Counted from the first letter of the stretch, positions 6,720-14,100 are shown. The stretch: 16,834 nt of DNA from Lentzea aerocolonigenes (GCF_000955955.1 NZ_JYJG01000254.1:1-16834), one strand, 5' to 3'. Notes: generated from the letters alone by a model not told the origin. Program-made: numbers and translations.

Positions 6720-7270
6720 CACTGCACGACGACATCGTGAAGGTGACCGCCAGGCTCATCACCGAGCAGGGCTGGCAGGCGGTCACCATGTCGCGGCTGG
6801 CGGCCGAGCTGAACGTGAGCCGCCAGACCGTCTACAACGAGGTCGGCGCCAAGCCCCAGCTCGCGGAGGCGGTCGTGCTCGCCGAGCTCGACCGCTTCCT
6901 CACCGTCGTCACTGCTGCTTTCGACGAGCACCCGGACGACGTGCTCAAAGCGATCAACGCCGCCGTCCGTGGCGTGCTGGAACTGGCCCAGGACAACGCC
7001 TTGCTGCATGCCGTGGTCTCCGCGACGCACGGCGCGAACACGGAACTGCTGCCGCTGCTCACCACCCACACCGACGGCCTGCTGGACGCGGCGAAAACCG
7101 TTGTGTCGCGGTCGTTGAAGACCTACGAGCTGTCGCTGAAGCCGAAAGAGCTCGGCATCGCGGTCGACCTGATCGTCCGGCACGTGCTCAGCCACGTGAT
7201 GCAGCCGTCGAACGAGCCGAAGAAGACCGCCGACGCCGTGACCTGGGCAGCCGCGAAGCTACTGGCCTAG
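6716..7270 (+). CDS. TetR-family regulator, probable repressor of the alkB operon
   Basis: A 184-residue TetR/AcrR-type regulator. The N-terminal helix-turn-helix is clear: an opening helix with ARLITEQGWQAVTMSRLAAEL and a recognition helix VSRQTVYNEVGAKPQLAEAV at about residues 36-56. The rest is an all-alpha ligand-binding and dimerisation domain with no assignable ligand. Its ATG overlaps the alkB stop by four bases (ATGA), so it is co-transcribed and translationally coupled. In Dietzia the TetR protein AlkX, encoded directly after alkW1, represses its own operon and is relieved by fatty acids; the same order and the palindrome at 5282-5316 suggest the same role here. That assignment is inference from context. 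The last 12 bases overlap the convergent MarR gene. Confidence 0.9.
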   Translation: MTLHDDIVKVTARLITEQGWQAVTMSRLAAELNVSRQTVYNEVGAKPQLAEAVVLAELDRFLTVVTAAFDEHPDDVLKAINAAVRGVLELAQDNALLHAVVSATHGANTELLPLLTTHTDGLLDAAKTVVSRSLKTYELSLKPKELGIAVDLIVRHVLSHVMQPSNEPKKTADAVTWAAAKLLA

Positions 7271-7669
7271 TGCGGCGGCCAGCAGGTCGCCCAGCTGGTC
7301 GAGTTGCGCGGCGGACAGCGCGCTGAACGACTGGTCGGTGATCGCGTCGACCAGCTCCTGCCCCTCGGCCCGCAGCCGGGCGCCCTCGTCGGTGAGCTGG
7401 TGGCGCACCGCCCGGCCGGGCCCGGCGATCCGCTCGATCAGGCCGCGCTCGGCCATCCGCACCGCCAGCGAGCCGAACGACTGGTCGGTCTGGAACGTCA
7501 GCACCGCGAGGTCGTGCAGCGAGGCGTCCGGCTGCCGGTGCAGGTGGCGCAGGGTGTCCCACTGCACCAACGAGAGGCCGAGCGGGGCAAGGGCCTGGCT
7601 CAGCGCGCGGTGGTGGCGGTGTTGCAGGCGCTTCACGGCGAGCGCGACGTCGGCGGCACGGTGCTTCAC
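7259..7669 (-). CDS. MarR-family transcriptional regulator
   Basis: A 136-residue MarR-type dimeric winged-helix repressor. Recognisable parts are the N-terminal helix, LSLVQWDTLRHLHRQPDASL, the DNA-reading segment LAVLTFQTDQSFGSLAVRMAERGLIERI, the wing with GPGRAVRHQLTDEG, and a C-terminal dimerisation helix. The start is the GTG at 7669: no other start codon exists before the in-frame stop upstream, and only a weak GGGTAAG precedes it. Divergent from the alpha/beta hydrolase with 56 bp between starts; that gap holds a perfect palindrome typical of MarR operators, so it probably represses itself and the hydrolase. The effector is unknown. Confidence 0.9.
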   Translation of the reverse strand: MKHRAADVALAVKRLQHRHHRALSQALAPLGLSLVQWDTLRHLHRQPDASLHDLAVLTFQTDQSFGSLAVRMAERGLIERIAGPGRAVRHQLTDEGARLRAEGQELVDAITDQSFSALSAAQLDQLGDLLAAALGQ

Positions 7670-7689
7670 AAGCGATGAGCTTACCCATC

Positions 7690-7718
7690 TTGCTTAGATA
7701 AGCATCCTTATCTAAGGT
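7690..7718 (+). promoter_or_regulatory. MarR-type operator and hydrolase promoter
   Basis: CTTAGATAAG at 7693-7702 and CTTATCTAAG at 7707-7716 are a perfect 10-bp inverted repeat with a 4-base spacer. Each arm is itself a CTTA-NN-TAAG palindrome, and extra CTTA copies sit at 7680-7683 and 7721-7724. A promoter for the hydrolase fits over it: TTGCTT at 7690-7695 and TAAGGT at 7713-7718 with 17 bases between. A MarR dimer bound here would block RNA polymerase in that direction and probably also for the marR gene. Confidence 0.75.
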
Positions 7719-7725
7719 TGCTTAC

Positions 7726-8373
7726 ATGACCTTCCTGTTGCTGCACGGCGGCGGCGGTGCCGCGACGATGACCAAGTTCGCCGAGTTGCTGGCCGGGCGC
7801 GCCGAGGTGCTGGCGCCGGTTCATCCCGGGTTCGGCGGCACGCCGAAGCCCGCGTCGCTGACCGGAGTGACGTCACTGGCCCAGCACTACGTCGCGATGC
7901 TGGACGAACGCAGGCTCACCGGCGTGACAGTGCTCGGCAACTCGTTCGGCGGCTGGCTCGCTGCCGAGATCGCGCTGCTCGGGAGTCCGCGGGTGAGTCG
8001 TGCGGTGATCGTCAACGGGATCGGCGTCGAGGTCGAGGGTCACCCCGTGACCGACATCAGCGGGTTCACGCTCGCCGAGATCCAGGCGCACTCGTGGCAC
8101 GACCCGTCCAAGGCACCCGTTGGGCCGAGTCCGGACGTGCGGGCACTCATCGGGTACACCGGGCCGTCGATGTTCGATCCGACGCTGCTCTCACGGCTCG
8201 CGGACGTGCGGATTCCCGTGCACGTGCTGTGGGGCGAGAGCGACCGGATCGTCGACCCCGAGTACGGCAAGGCTTACGCCGCCGCGATTCCGGGGTCGAC
8301 GTTCACGCTGCTCCCCCGCACCGGTCACCTGCCGCAGCTGGAGACGCCGCAGGAGCTGCTCGCCGCGCTTTAG
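7726..8373 (+). CDS. Alpha/beta hydrolase
   Basis: A compact 215-residue alpha/beta-hydrolase-fold enzyme. The oxyanion-hole motif LLHGGGG is at 5-11, the nucleophile elbow is G71-N-S73-F-G, the acid is D173 in WGESDRIVD, and the catalytic base is H201 in RTGHLPQLE. This order and spacing indicate a complete catalytic triad. No signal peptide is present. The family covers esterases, lipases, haloalkane dehalogenases and others; the substrate cannot be told. Start ATG at 7726 with AAGG eight bases upstream, and the -10 candidate ends only 7 bases before it, so translation could also be leaderless. MarR control from the shared operator is expected. The TAG overlaps the stop of the convergent gene in a four-base TTAG. 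Confidence 0.9.
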   Translation: MTFLLLHGGGGAATMTKFAELLAGRAEVLAPVHPGFGGTPKPASLTGVTSLAQHYVAMLDERRLTGVTVLGNSFGGWLAAEIALLGSPRVSRAVIVNGIGVEVEGHPVTDISGFTLAEIQAHSWHDPSKAPVGPSPDVRALIGYTGPSMFDPTLLSRLADVRIPVHVLWGESDRIVDPEYGKAYAAAIPGSTFTLLPRTGHLPQLETPQELLAAL

Positions 8374-8771
8374 AACTGATCGCCGCTGGTCAGCTCGTGC
8401 TCGATGGCGTCGGCGCGGGCGACCAGGAGGGTGAGCGGCCGCTCGAACTCCTCGCGGATGCTCAGGTCCTCCAGCGGTGCCGTGTGCTTGAGCAGCGCGA
8501 GCCCGTCCACGACCGCCGCGCCACCGATCTCCGGCGCCCCGGCCAGTTCGAGGAAGCGGCGCAGGTCCACGTCGTCCGCGCGGCCGACGGGCGAGGAGAT
8601 CTCCACCCACGCCTGGCCGTCCGTGTCGGGCAGGTGGTGCACCGAGACCTGCTGCGTCCGGTCGCCCGAGGTCTCCAGGCGGAACCGCAACCACTCGTCG
8701 GTCTCCTCCAGCACCTCGTGCCGGACCCGGACATAGTTGATCACTTCGGTCCACGACGTCACGCGGCACAC
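8370..8771 (-). CDS. Conserved-looking protein of unknown function
   Basis: A 133-residue soluble acidic protein I do not recognise as a named family. Its shape resembles small actinobacterial proteins with an N-terminal TSWTEVINYVR helix, beta strands (WLRFRLETS, QQVSVHHL, AWVEISSPVG), then helices ending in FERPLTLLVARADAIEHELTSGD; a YbjN or secretion-chaperone-like alpha/beta fold is possible but unproven. No signal peptide or membrane segment. The start is either the GTG at 8771 or the GTG at 8762, which would begin at TSWTEV; neither has a clear ribosome-binding site. Its TAA overlaps the convergent hydrolase stop. The ABC transporter gene ends 34 bp beyond its start on the same strand, so it may be read through from that operon. 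Confidence 0.7.
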   Translation of the reverse strand: MCRVTSWTEVINYVRVRHEVLEETDEWLRFRLETSGDRTQQVSVHHLPDTDGQAWVEISSPVGRADDVDLRRFLELAGAPEIGGAAVVDGLALLKHTAPLEDLSIREEFERPLTLLVARADAIEHELTSGDQF

Positions 8772-8804
8772 CGTAGCGTCCGAAACCGCGCCGCACCGGG
8801 ATCT

Positions 8805-9455
8805 TCACGCCGGTCGCAGCCTCCCGTCATGAATCGTGACCACGGCGTCGGCCGCGGTGAGGTGACTGCGGTCGTGCGTCACCAGGACCGTGGCCGTCCG
8901 CTGTGCACGGGTGAGCGTCGTGATGAGGTCGATGATCGCGGCGCCGCGCTCGTGGTCCAGGGCGCTCGTCGGTTCGTCGACGAGCAGGACGGCGGGCTCG
9001 TTCATCAGCGCGCGGGCGATGTTGACGCGTTGCCGCTGGCCGCCGGAGAGCTGGTGCGGGCGTCTTCCCGCCTGGTCCGCGAGGCCGACCGCGTCGAGCA
9101 GCTCGAGGGCCTTGCGCCGGTTTCGTGTCGCCATGACCTGCAGTTGTTCCGCGGCGGTGAGCGCGGGCAGCAGGTTGGGCTGCTGGAAGACGATGCCGAT
9201 GCGGCGGCGGCGCAGGTCGGTCAGCTCGCCTCTGGTCATCTCGCCGGTCGGCGTGCCGTCGACGGTGACGGTGCCGTCGTCGGGCGTGACGAGGGTGGCG
9301 GCGACGGCGAGGAGGCTGGACTTGCCGGAACCCGACGGGCCGATCACCGCCGTCGTGGTGCCCACGGGGACGTGGAGATCGACTTGGTCGAGCGCGGTCA
9401 GCCTGCCGTCGCCGTCCGGGTAGGTGAGGGTGATGCCCTCGAGGGTGAGGCTCAT
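8805..9455 (-). CDS. ABC transporter ATP-binding protein (LolD/MacB type)
   Basis: A 216-residue nucleotide-binding subunit. Walker A GPSGSGKSS at 39-47, Q-loop Q91 in IVFQQPNLLP, signature LSGGQ at 136-140, Walker B with D160-E161 in LLVDEPTSALD, and switch H194 in LVTHD are all intact. The sequence style and the partner permease place it in the LolD/MacB-like group that powers lipoprotein or small-molecule extrusion by mechanotransmission rather than classic transmembrane channels. The ATG at 9455 overlaps the permease stop by four bases (ATGA), so the pair is co-expressed at a fixed ratio. The pair is divergent from a two-component system that is the likely regulator. Confidence 0.93.
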   Translation of the reverse strand: MSLTLEGITLTYPDGDGRLTALDQVDLHVPVGTTTAVIGPSGSGKSSLLAVAATLVTPDDGTVTVDGTPTGEMTRGELTDLRRRRIGIVFQQPNLLPALTAAEQLQVMATRNRRKALELLDAVGLADQAGRRPHQLSGGQRQRVNIARALMNEPAVLLVDEPTSALDHERGAAIIDLITTLTRAQRTATVLVTHDRSHLTAADAVVTIHDGRLRPA

Positions 9456-10444
9456 CGGACGCTCCCGAGCGCGGTCAGCGGGTCGACGGTGACGACGCGG
9501 CGCACGGCCAGCGCGGCACCGAGCGCCCCGAGCAGGACGGTGGTGGCCGCCGGGGTGAGGACGGTCGCGGGTTCGAGCAGGAACGGCACGGTGTCGCGAA
9601 CCGCCGTCCCGATCTCGGCGGCGAGCGCGGTGCCGATGGCGGTGCCGGTGACCAGCAGGATCAGTGCCTGGCCGAGGGCGTCTGCGAGCAGGGTGGCCGT
9701 GGAGGTGCCGAGTGCTTTGAGGACGGCGATGTCCGCGCTGCGCTGGATGGTCCAGACGGTGAAGAAGGCGCCGATGACGAGTGCGGAGATGACGAACAGG
9801 AACCCGCGCATCAGTTGCAGCGAGCCGTTCTCGGACCGGTAGGAGCCGATGGCCTGGAGCGAGTCGGTCGTGGTGACGGTGCGGGTGCCCGCCTTGGCGT
9901 CCGTCGCGCTGACGTCGGCGTTCTCGGTCCTGAGGACGATGACGGTCGCGGGGGTGGTGAGGCGCGTCCACACGACGGGGGTGTGGCTGAAGTAGGCGTC
10001 GCCGCGGACCTGTGCGACGGTCAGGGTCTTCCCCGCGATCGTGATCTCGTCGCCTGCTCCTGCACCGAGCTCGTTGGCCGCCGGAGCGGACAGCGTCACG
10101 GAGTTCTCCTCGGCGTCCGGAGTGGCGAAGACGGTGACCGCCGTGCTCCGGCTGCCGCTCGCGGCCTTGGTCGTGCTGATGCCGAGTGGCCCGGCCTGCA
10201 GCACGCCTGGTGTGGCGGCCCAGATCCGTTGCTGCTCCTCGGTGATGGTGGAGTCTGAATAGGACGGTCCGCCGAACACGATGTGGTCGGCGGGCAGGTC
10301 GGTGATGGCGGACACGTTCTGCCTGCCGAGGCCGGCGGTGAGCCCGGACAGCAGGCCGACCAGCAGGGTGATGAGCACGATCACGACGCCCATCAGGGCG
10401 AAGCGGCCTTTGGCGAACCTCAGGTCTCGCAGTGCGACGAACAC
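9452..10444 (-). CDS. FtsX/MacB-type ABC transporter permease
   Basis: A 330-residue permease with the MacB-FtsX topology: one N-terminal membrane helix (about 16-38), a ~170-residue extracytoplasmic domain (about 40-208), then three membrane helices (about 212-232, 255-277, 295-314). RSADIAVLKALG after the second helix and VDPLTALG at the C-terminus are family signatures. I take the GTG at 10444 as the start because AGAAAGG lies seven bases upstream and the product then begins FVALRDLRFAKGRF, as in relatives; the upstream extension to 10519 is charged and lacks family likeness. It works with the ATPase at 8805-9455. The exported substrate is unknown; divergent placement next to a sensor kinase suggests response to an envelope stress or a toxic compound. 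Confidence 0.9.
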   Translation of the reverse strand: MFVALRDLRFAKGRFALMGVVIVLITLLVGLLSGLTAGLGRQNVSAITDLPADHIVFGGPSYSDSTITEEQQRIWAATPGVLQAGPLGISTTKAASGSRSTAVTVFATPDAEENSVTLSAPAANELGAGAGDEITIAGKTLTVAQVRGDAYFSHTPVVWTRLTTPATVIVLRTENADVSATDAKAGTRTVTTTDSLQAIGSYRSENGSLQLMRGFLFVISALVIGAFFTVWTIQRSADIAVLKALGTSTATLLADALGQALILLVTGTAIGTALAAEIGTAVRDTVPFLLEPATVLTPAATTVLLGALGAALAVRRVVTVDPLTALGSVR

Positions 10445-10514
10445 TGTTGGCCTTTCTCTTGGGGACGTTCGAACTGTCGTCGTTTCGGCCGTCACCTCAC
10501 ATCTGGCCAAAGAG

Positions 10515-10531
10515 GACACAGAGGTTGTGTC
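10515..10531. promoter_or_regulatory. Inverted repeat between permease and histidine kinase genes
   Basis: GACACA at 10515-10520 and TGTGTC at 10526-10531 form a 6-bp inverted repeat with a 5-base spacer. It lies in the 134-bp divergent gap, 47 to 64 bases upstream of the kinase start and 70 to 87 upstream of the permease start. That is a reasonable place for the NarL-type response regulator to bind and act on both units. The arms are short and chance occurrence is not excluded. Confidence 0.4.
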
Positions 10532-10563
10532 TTTCGACAGAGGCCGAGTTCTCGCGGTGTACC

Positions 10564-10569
10564 TATGCT
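10564..10569 (+). promoter_or_regulatory. -10 element of the histidine kinase gene (possible leaderless start)
   Basis: TATGCT ends nine bases before the GTG at 10579, so transcription would begin at or next to the start codon. No convincing -35 hexamer is seen at the normal distance. A GGGA at 10570-10573 sits five bases before the GTG and could be a weak ribosome-binding site if transcription begins further upstream instead. Confidence 0.4.
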
Positions 10570-10578
10570 GGGAACACT

Positions 10579-11772
10579 GTGGACACGCTCACTCCGACCA
10601 GCCGCGTGCTGACCTGGTGCCTGCACTTGCTGGTCATCGGCCTGCTGGCGCTCACCGCGGTGAAGGCCGCGACCCCGGCCGTGGTGGCGGTCGCCGTGGT
10701 GATGGCGCTGGTGTACGCGGCCGGTCCCGTCCTGGTGCGCACCTCCCGCCGGGCGGCCCTGTGGTCGGCCGCTCTCGGCGTTGCGTGGGTGGTGCTGCTC
10801 GTCCTGTCCGCCGACGCCGTGTGGCTCGCCTTCCCCTTGTACTTCCTGCAGCTGCACCTGCTGCCACGCCGCGCGGGCCTCGTCTCGGTCGTGGCGACCG
10901 CGGCCGTGGCGATCACCGGCTTCTCCGCCCACTCCGGCACGTTCACCCCGGCCGTGGCGATCGGACCGGCACTCGGCGCCGCGGTGGCCGTCGCCGTCGT
11001 GTGGGGCTACCAGGCCCTCTACCGCGAGAGCGAACGCCGCCGCGCGCTGGTCGAAGAGCTCGTCTCCACGCGCGCTTCCCTGGCTCAGGCCCAGCACAAC
11101 GCAGGCGTCCTCGCCGAACGCGAACGCCTGGCGAGCGAGATCCACGACACCCTCGCCCAGGGACTGTCCAGCATCCAACTCCTGCTCGTGGCCGCCTCCC
11201 GCGCCCTGCCCGCAGACCCGTCGAAAGCGGCGGGCTACGTCGACCAAGCCCGCCGCTCAGCCGTGGACAACCTGGCCGAGGCCCGCCGCTTCGTGGCCGC
11301 CCTGGCCCCGCCCGCCCTCGACGGATCTTCGTTGGCCGACGCACTGGAACGCCTGTGCGCCACCACCTCCGCCCAGCACCAGGTGATCGTCCGCTTCCAC
11401 CTGACCGGCGACCCGTCTCCGCTGCCCGCCTCATTCGAGGCAGCCCTGCTCCGCATCGCCCAGTCGGCCCTGGCCAACACGGTTCGCCACGCCCAGGCCC
11501 GCACCGCGGACGTGACGTTGAGCTATCTCGGCGACCAGGTGGCCGTCGACGTGGTGGACGACGGCACGGGTTTCACCCCGGCCGACGAGCACACGGGCTT
11601 CGGCCTGCCCTCCATGCGGACCCGCGCCGAGTCGCTGGGCGGCACGTTCGCGGTGGAAAGCGCGCCCGGCCAAGGCACCGCGCTGGCCGCCCGGCTGCCG
11701 CTGCCCGCCGAGAACGTTCCCGAACGCCGCCCCACCACACGACTACTGCCCACCACCGGAGACGTGCGGTGA
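10579..11772 (+). CDS. Two-component sensor histidine kinase (NarL-partner, HisKA_3 type)
   Basis: A 397-residue membrane kinase. About five hydrophobic helices fill residues 10-145 with almost no extracytoplasmic loop, so the signal is probably sensed in or at the membrane. The dimerisation/phosphoacceptor motif RERLASEIHDTLAQGLSSIQ contains H189, and the ATPase domain shows N300 (RIAQSALANTVRHA), D327-D-G-T-G and GFGLPSMRTRAESLGG. This is the HisKA_3/HATPase arrangement that pairs with LuxR/NarL-type regulators. The GTG at 10579 is chosen because the region before it lacks family likeness and contains the promoter. Its TGA overlaps the regulator's GTG (GTGA). It diverges from the ABC transporter, a common sensor-transporter pairing. 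Confidence 0.92.
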   Translation: MDTLTPTSRVLTWCLHLLVIGLLALTAVKAATPAVVAVAVVMALVYAAGPVLVRTSRRAALWSAALGVAWVVLLVLSADAVWLAFPLYFLQLHLLPRRAGLVSVVATAAVAITGFSAHSGTFTPAVAIGPALGAAVAVAVVWGYQALYRESERRRALVEELVSTRASLAQAQHNAGVLAERERLASEIHDTLAQGLSSIQLLLVAASRALPADPSKAAGYVDQARRSAVDNLAEARRFVAALAPPALDGSSLADALERLCATTSAQHQVIVRFHLTGDPSPLPASFEAALLRIAQSALANTVRHAQARTADVTLSYLGDQVAVDVVDDGTGFTPADEHTGFGLPSMRTRAESLGGTFAVESAPGQGTALAARLPLPAENVPERRPTTRLLPTTGDVR

Positions 11773-12410
11773 CCGACCAGCCCATCCGTCTTCTCCTGGC
11801 CGACGACCACCCGATCGTCCGCGCCGGCCTGCGCGCAGTCCTCGAAACCGAGCCCGGCCTGGTCGTGGTCGCCGAAGCCGAGACCGCGGAAGCCGCCGTC
11901 GCCCGTGCCGCCGAGGGCGACGTCGACGTCGTGCTCATGGACCTGCGCTTCAAGGGCGGCATGACCGGCGCCGAAGCCACCGCCGCCATCACCAGCCGGG
12001 CCGGCGCGCCCCGGGTCGTGATCATCACGACCTACGACACCGACGCCGACACCGTGCCCGCCATCGAGGCCGGCGCCACCGGGTACCTGCTCAAGGACGC
12101 GCCGCCGGAGGAGCTCGCCGCCGCCGTGCGCTCGGCCGCGGCCGGGCACACCGCGCTCGCGCCCGCCGTCGCGGACCGGCTCGTGAACCGCCTTCGCACT
12201 CCGGGCACCGGGCTGACCCGGCGCGAGGCCGAGGTCCTCGGCCTCGTCGCGGACGGGCTGTCCAACCAGGCGATCGGCGCGCGCCTGCACCTCACCGAAG
12301 GCACGGTCAAGTCGCACCTGGCCCGCATCTACACCAAGCTCGGCGTCGGCTCGCGCACCGCGGCCGTCGCCGCCGCCACCGACCTCGGCATCATCGGTTC
12401 GCGCAGGTGA
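11769..12410 (+). CDS. NarL/LuxR-type response regulator
   Basis: A 213-residue response regulator. The receiver domain (about 5-120) has the acidic pair D12-D13, phosphoacceptor D58 in VLMDLRF, T87/T88 in IITTYD and K109 in LLKD. After a short linker, a LuxR-type helix-turn-helix (about 148-205) shows LTRREAEVLGLVADGLSNQAIG and LHLTEGTVKSHLARIYTKLGV. All phosphotransfer residues are intact, so it should be phosphorylated by the kinase at 10579-11772, with which it is overlapped by four bases. Likely targets are its own promoter and the divergent ABC operon; the inverted repeat at 10515-10531 is a candidate site. The stop is two bases short of the convergent protease stop. Confidence 0.95.
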   Translation: MTDQPIRLLLADDHPIVRAGLRAVLETEPGLVVVAEAETAEAAVARAAEGDVDVVLMDLRFKGGMTGAEATAAITSRAGAPRVVIITTYDTDADTVPAIEAGATGYLLKDAPPEELAAAVRSAAAGHTALAPAVADRLVNRLRTPGTGLTRREAEVLGLVADGLSNQAIGARLHLTEGTVKSHLARIYTKLGVGSRTAAVAAATDLGIIGSRR

Positions 12411-12411
12411 T

Positions 12412-14100
12412 CTAACGGCGGCTGTAACCCCACCGGGTACGGCTCGCAGCGTCCTCCACGCCGGTGAAGCCCTCGTTCGGCACGAGCTCGTCCTCGCCGA
12501 AGTCGATGTCGGTGTCGTCCGCGGTGCCGCCGATGCCATCAGCACCAACGGAGAACATCGCCCGTGGATTGCCGCCCTGGTCCATCAACGTGTCGTGCGC
12601 GTTGAACTGGTGCTGGTGCCACGACCCGGACAGGTGCCCCAGCTCGTGCGCCGCGACGTTGCCGAGTGCGCGGCCGACGAACCGGATCCTGTCGCTCCCG
12701 GCAGCCAGGTAGGTGTTGAGCGAGACGGGCGAACCGGCAGGCTGGCTCAGCAGATCGAGCTGCACCATCGCGGTCTCCTCGTGCCCGAAGTTGCCGGGAT
12801 CGATGGACTGCGCGATGGCCACGGTCTCCACACCGGACTCGGCGATCGTGCCGCCGATCACCAGCCGGCTGACGTTCTGCTGTCCCCACGGGTCGGCATG
12901 GTCACGACTGTTGAGCAGCCGCACACCGAACCTCCCGTGCAGTGCCAGGTTCTCCCGGATCGTGTCGACCGCGACCGACACGACCGCGCCCTCGTCCTTC
13001 GAGGACAGACCCCAGGCCGTCAAGAACCGCGACAGCGGCGAGAGCTGCTTCTCCCCCGGCGACCCCCACACCGACGTGTCGACGAGAGCACCGTTGAAGT
13101 CCACGAACACCGTCTGCAAAGCCTCTTCGCTGCCAGGCCGGAACGCCTTGACGGTCAACGCGTACTGCCCGGCGCCGTCCTCGACGCCGACGTAGTAACG
13201 ACCGTCGCGCGGCGCCACGAAATCAGCGACCGCGTTGCCGCCGCCGGGCAACGGACTCTCCTCCGGGTACACACCGGAGAAGTCCTGCTGCGAACCCATC
13301 ACCTCACGCCCGCGGCTGTCGTGCACCGCAACCCTGCGCGCCGCACCCACCACCGACGCGCCGAGCACGTCACCGGCCTTCAACTCGACGCCGAAGAAGT
13401 CCTTGTCACCGCGACCTTCTCCGGTCGCGAGCGTCAGTTCGTAGGAGCCGGAGGTGTTCTGGGCGCCGGACACGCGCACGAAGTAGTCAGCGCCCACGGC
13501 GAGCGAGACCTCAAGACGAGCGTCCGTGCTCACACCGACCGTGTCGTTGGACGCGATCTCCTTGCCGGAAGCGTCGAAAACCGTCAGCACGGTGTCGAGA
13601 TCACTGCCGTCGGTGCGAGTCACCACCGAAGTGAGCCCAGCACCGCGTAGCCGGTAGAAGTCCTGGTCCTGACCAGAAATCCTGCCCGCAGTGCGGAGAG
13701 CACGGTGTGCAGTCCCAACGCCCGTGGCACTCGCAGTTGCTTGCGTGTCATTGGGTTCCGCGAACTCCGGAACCACCGGCATCGTCGGATCCGCGAGCAA
13801 CGACCCGGTGAACAAAGCACTGCGCCGGAAGCCCGTGACCTCGGCCGTCCACGGACTGTCGTTGCGGCCGCGCACCGACGCCGGTTCCCGTTCGGCGTAG
13901 GTCTGGTCCGGTGCCGAGGCGCTGAGCACCCGCGCCCTGGTCCGAGCCTCCCGCGTCCTCGAAGCCTTCGCCAGGTCCACCCGGCCGGGATCCGCCAGGA
14001 ACGCCAGCACCGGGTCCGGCGAGAACGGCGCCGGCGCCGCGACGGCGGTCTGGCCGCTCAGCACCAGCGCGACGACGGCGACTGCTCCCAGTGAACGCAT
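12412..14100 (-). CDS. Secreted metzincin-type zinc protease with two PPC domains
   Basis: A 562-residue secreted protein. The signal peptide (about 1-22, ending AVAA) is followed by a ~90-residue Arg-rich stretch that may be a propeptide. Two beta-sandwich segments of the bacterial pre-peptidase C-terminal (PPC) type follow at about 112-225 (EPNDTQATA, RISGQDQDFYRL, GSYELTL) and 230-320 (DKDFFGVELKAGD, RYYVGVEDGAGQYALTV). The catalytic domain runs from about 328 and holds HELGHLSGSWH at 485-495, the HExxHxxGxxH metzincin zinc site with E486 as base, and M506 in the Met-turn position. The acidic tail (GADGIGGTADDTDIDFG) resembles segments seen after matrixin-like catalytic domains. The ATG at 14100 follows AGGGGGA. 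PPC domains usually sit C-terminal to a protease; here they precede it. Substrate unknown. Confidence 0.88.
   Translation of the reverse strand: MRSLGAVAVVALVLSGQTAVAAPAPFSPDPVLAFLADPGRVDLAKASRTREARTRARVLSASAPDQTYAEREPASVRGRNDSPWTAEVTGFRRSALFTGSLLADPTMPVVPEFAEPNDTQATASATGVGTAHRALRTAGRISGQDQDFYRLRGAGLTSVVTRTDGSDLDTVLTVFDASGKEIASNDTVGVSTDARLEVSLAVGADYFVRVSGAQNTSGSYELTLATGEGRGDKDFFGVELKAGDVLGASVVGAARRVAVHDSRGREVMGSQQDFSGVYPEESPLPGGGNAVADFVAPRDGRYYVGVEDGAGQYALTVKAFRPGSEEALQTVFVDFNGALVDTSVWGSPGEKQLSPLSRFLTAWGLSSKDEGAVVSVAVDTIRENLALHGRFGVRLLNSRDHADPWGQQNVSRLVIGGTIAESGVETVAIAQSIDPGNFGHEETAMVQLDLLSQPAGSPVSLNTYLAAGSDRIRFVGRALGNVAAHELGHLSGSWHQHQFNAHDTLMDQGGNPRAMFSVGADGIGGTADDTDIDFGEDELVPNEGFTGVEDAASRTRWGYSRR

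Noticed and set aside
5412..6722. Minus-strand 436-codon open frame across alkB
   Set aside because: Composition is a His/Val/Gln/Arg-rich antisense shadow; alkB motifs on the plus strand are unambiguous.
8094..9842. Plus-strand 582-codon open frame across the unknown gene, ATPase and permease
   Set aside because: It crosses three minus-strand genes with good family motifs or codon bias and shows no domain of its own.
9456..9971. Upstream extension of the ABC ATPase frame on the minus strand
   Set aside because: It lies opposite-frame inside the permease gene and is His/Arg/Pro-rich; the ATPase begins at the ATG at 9455 that overlaps the permease stop.
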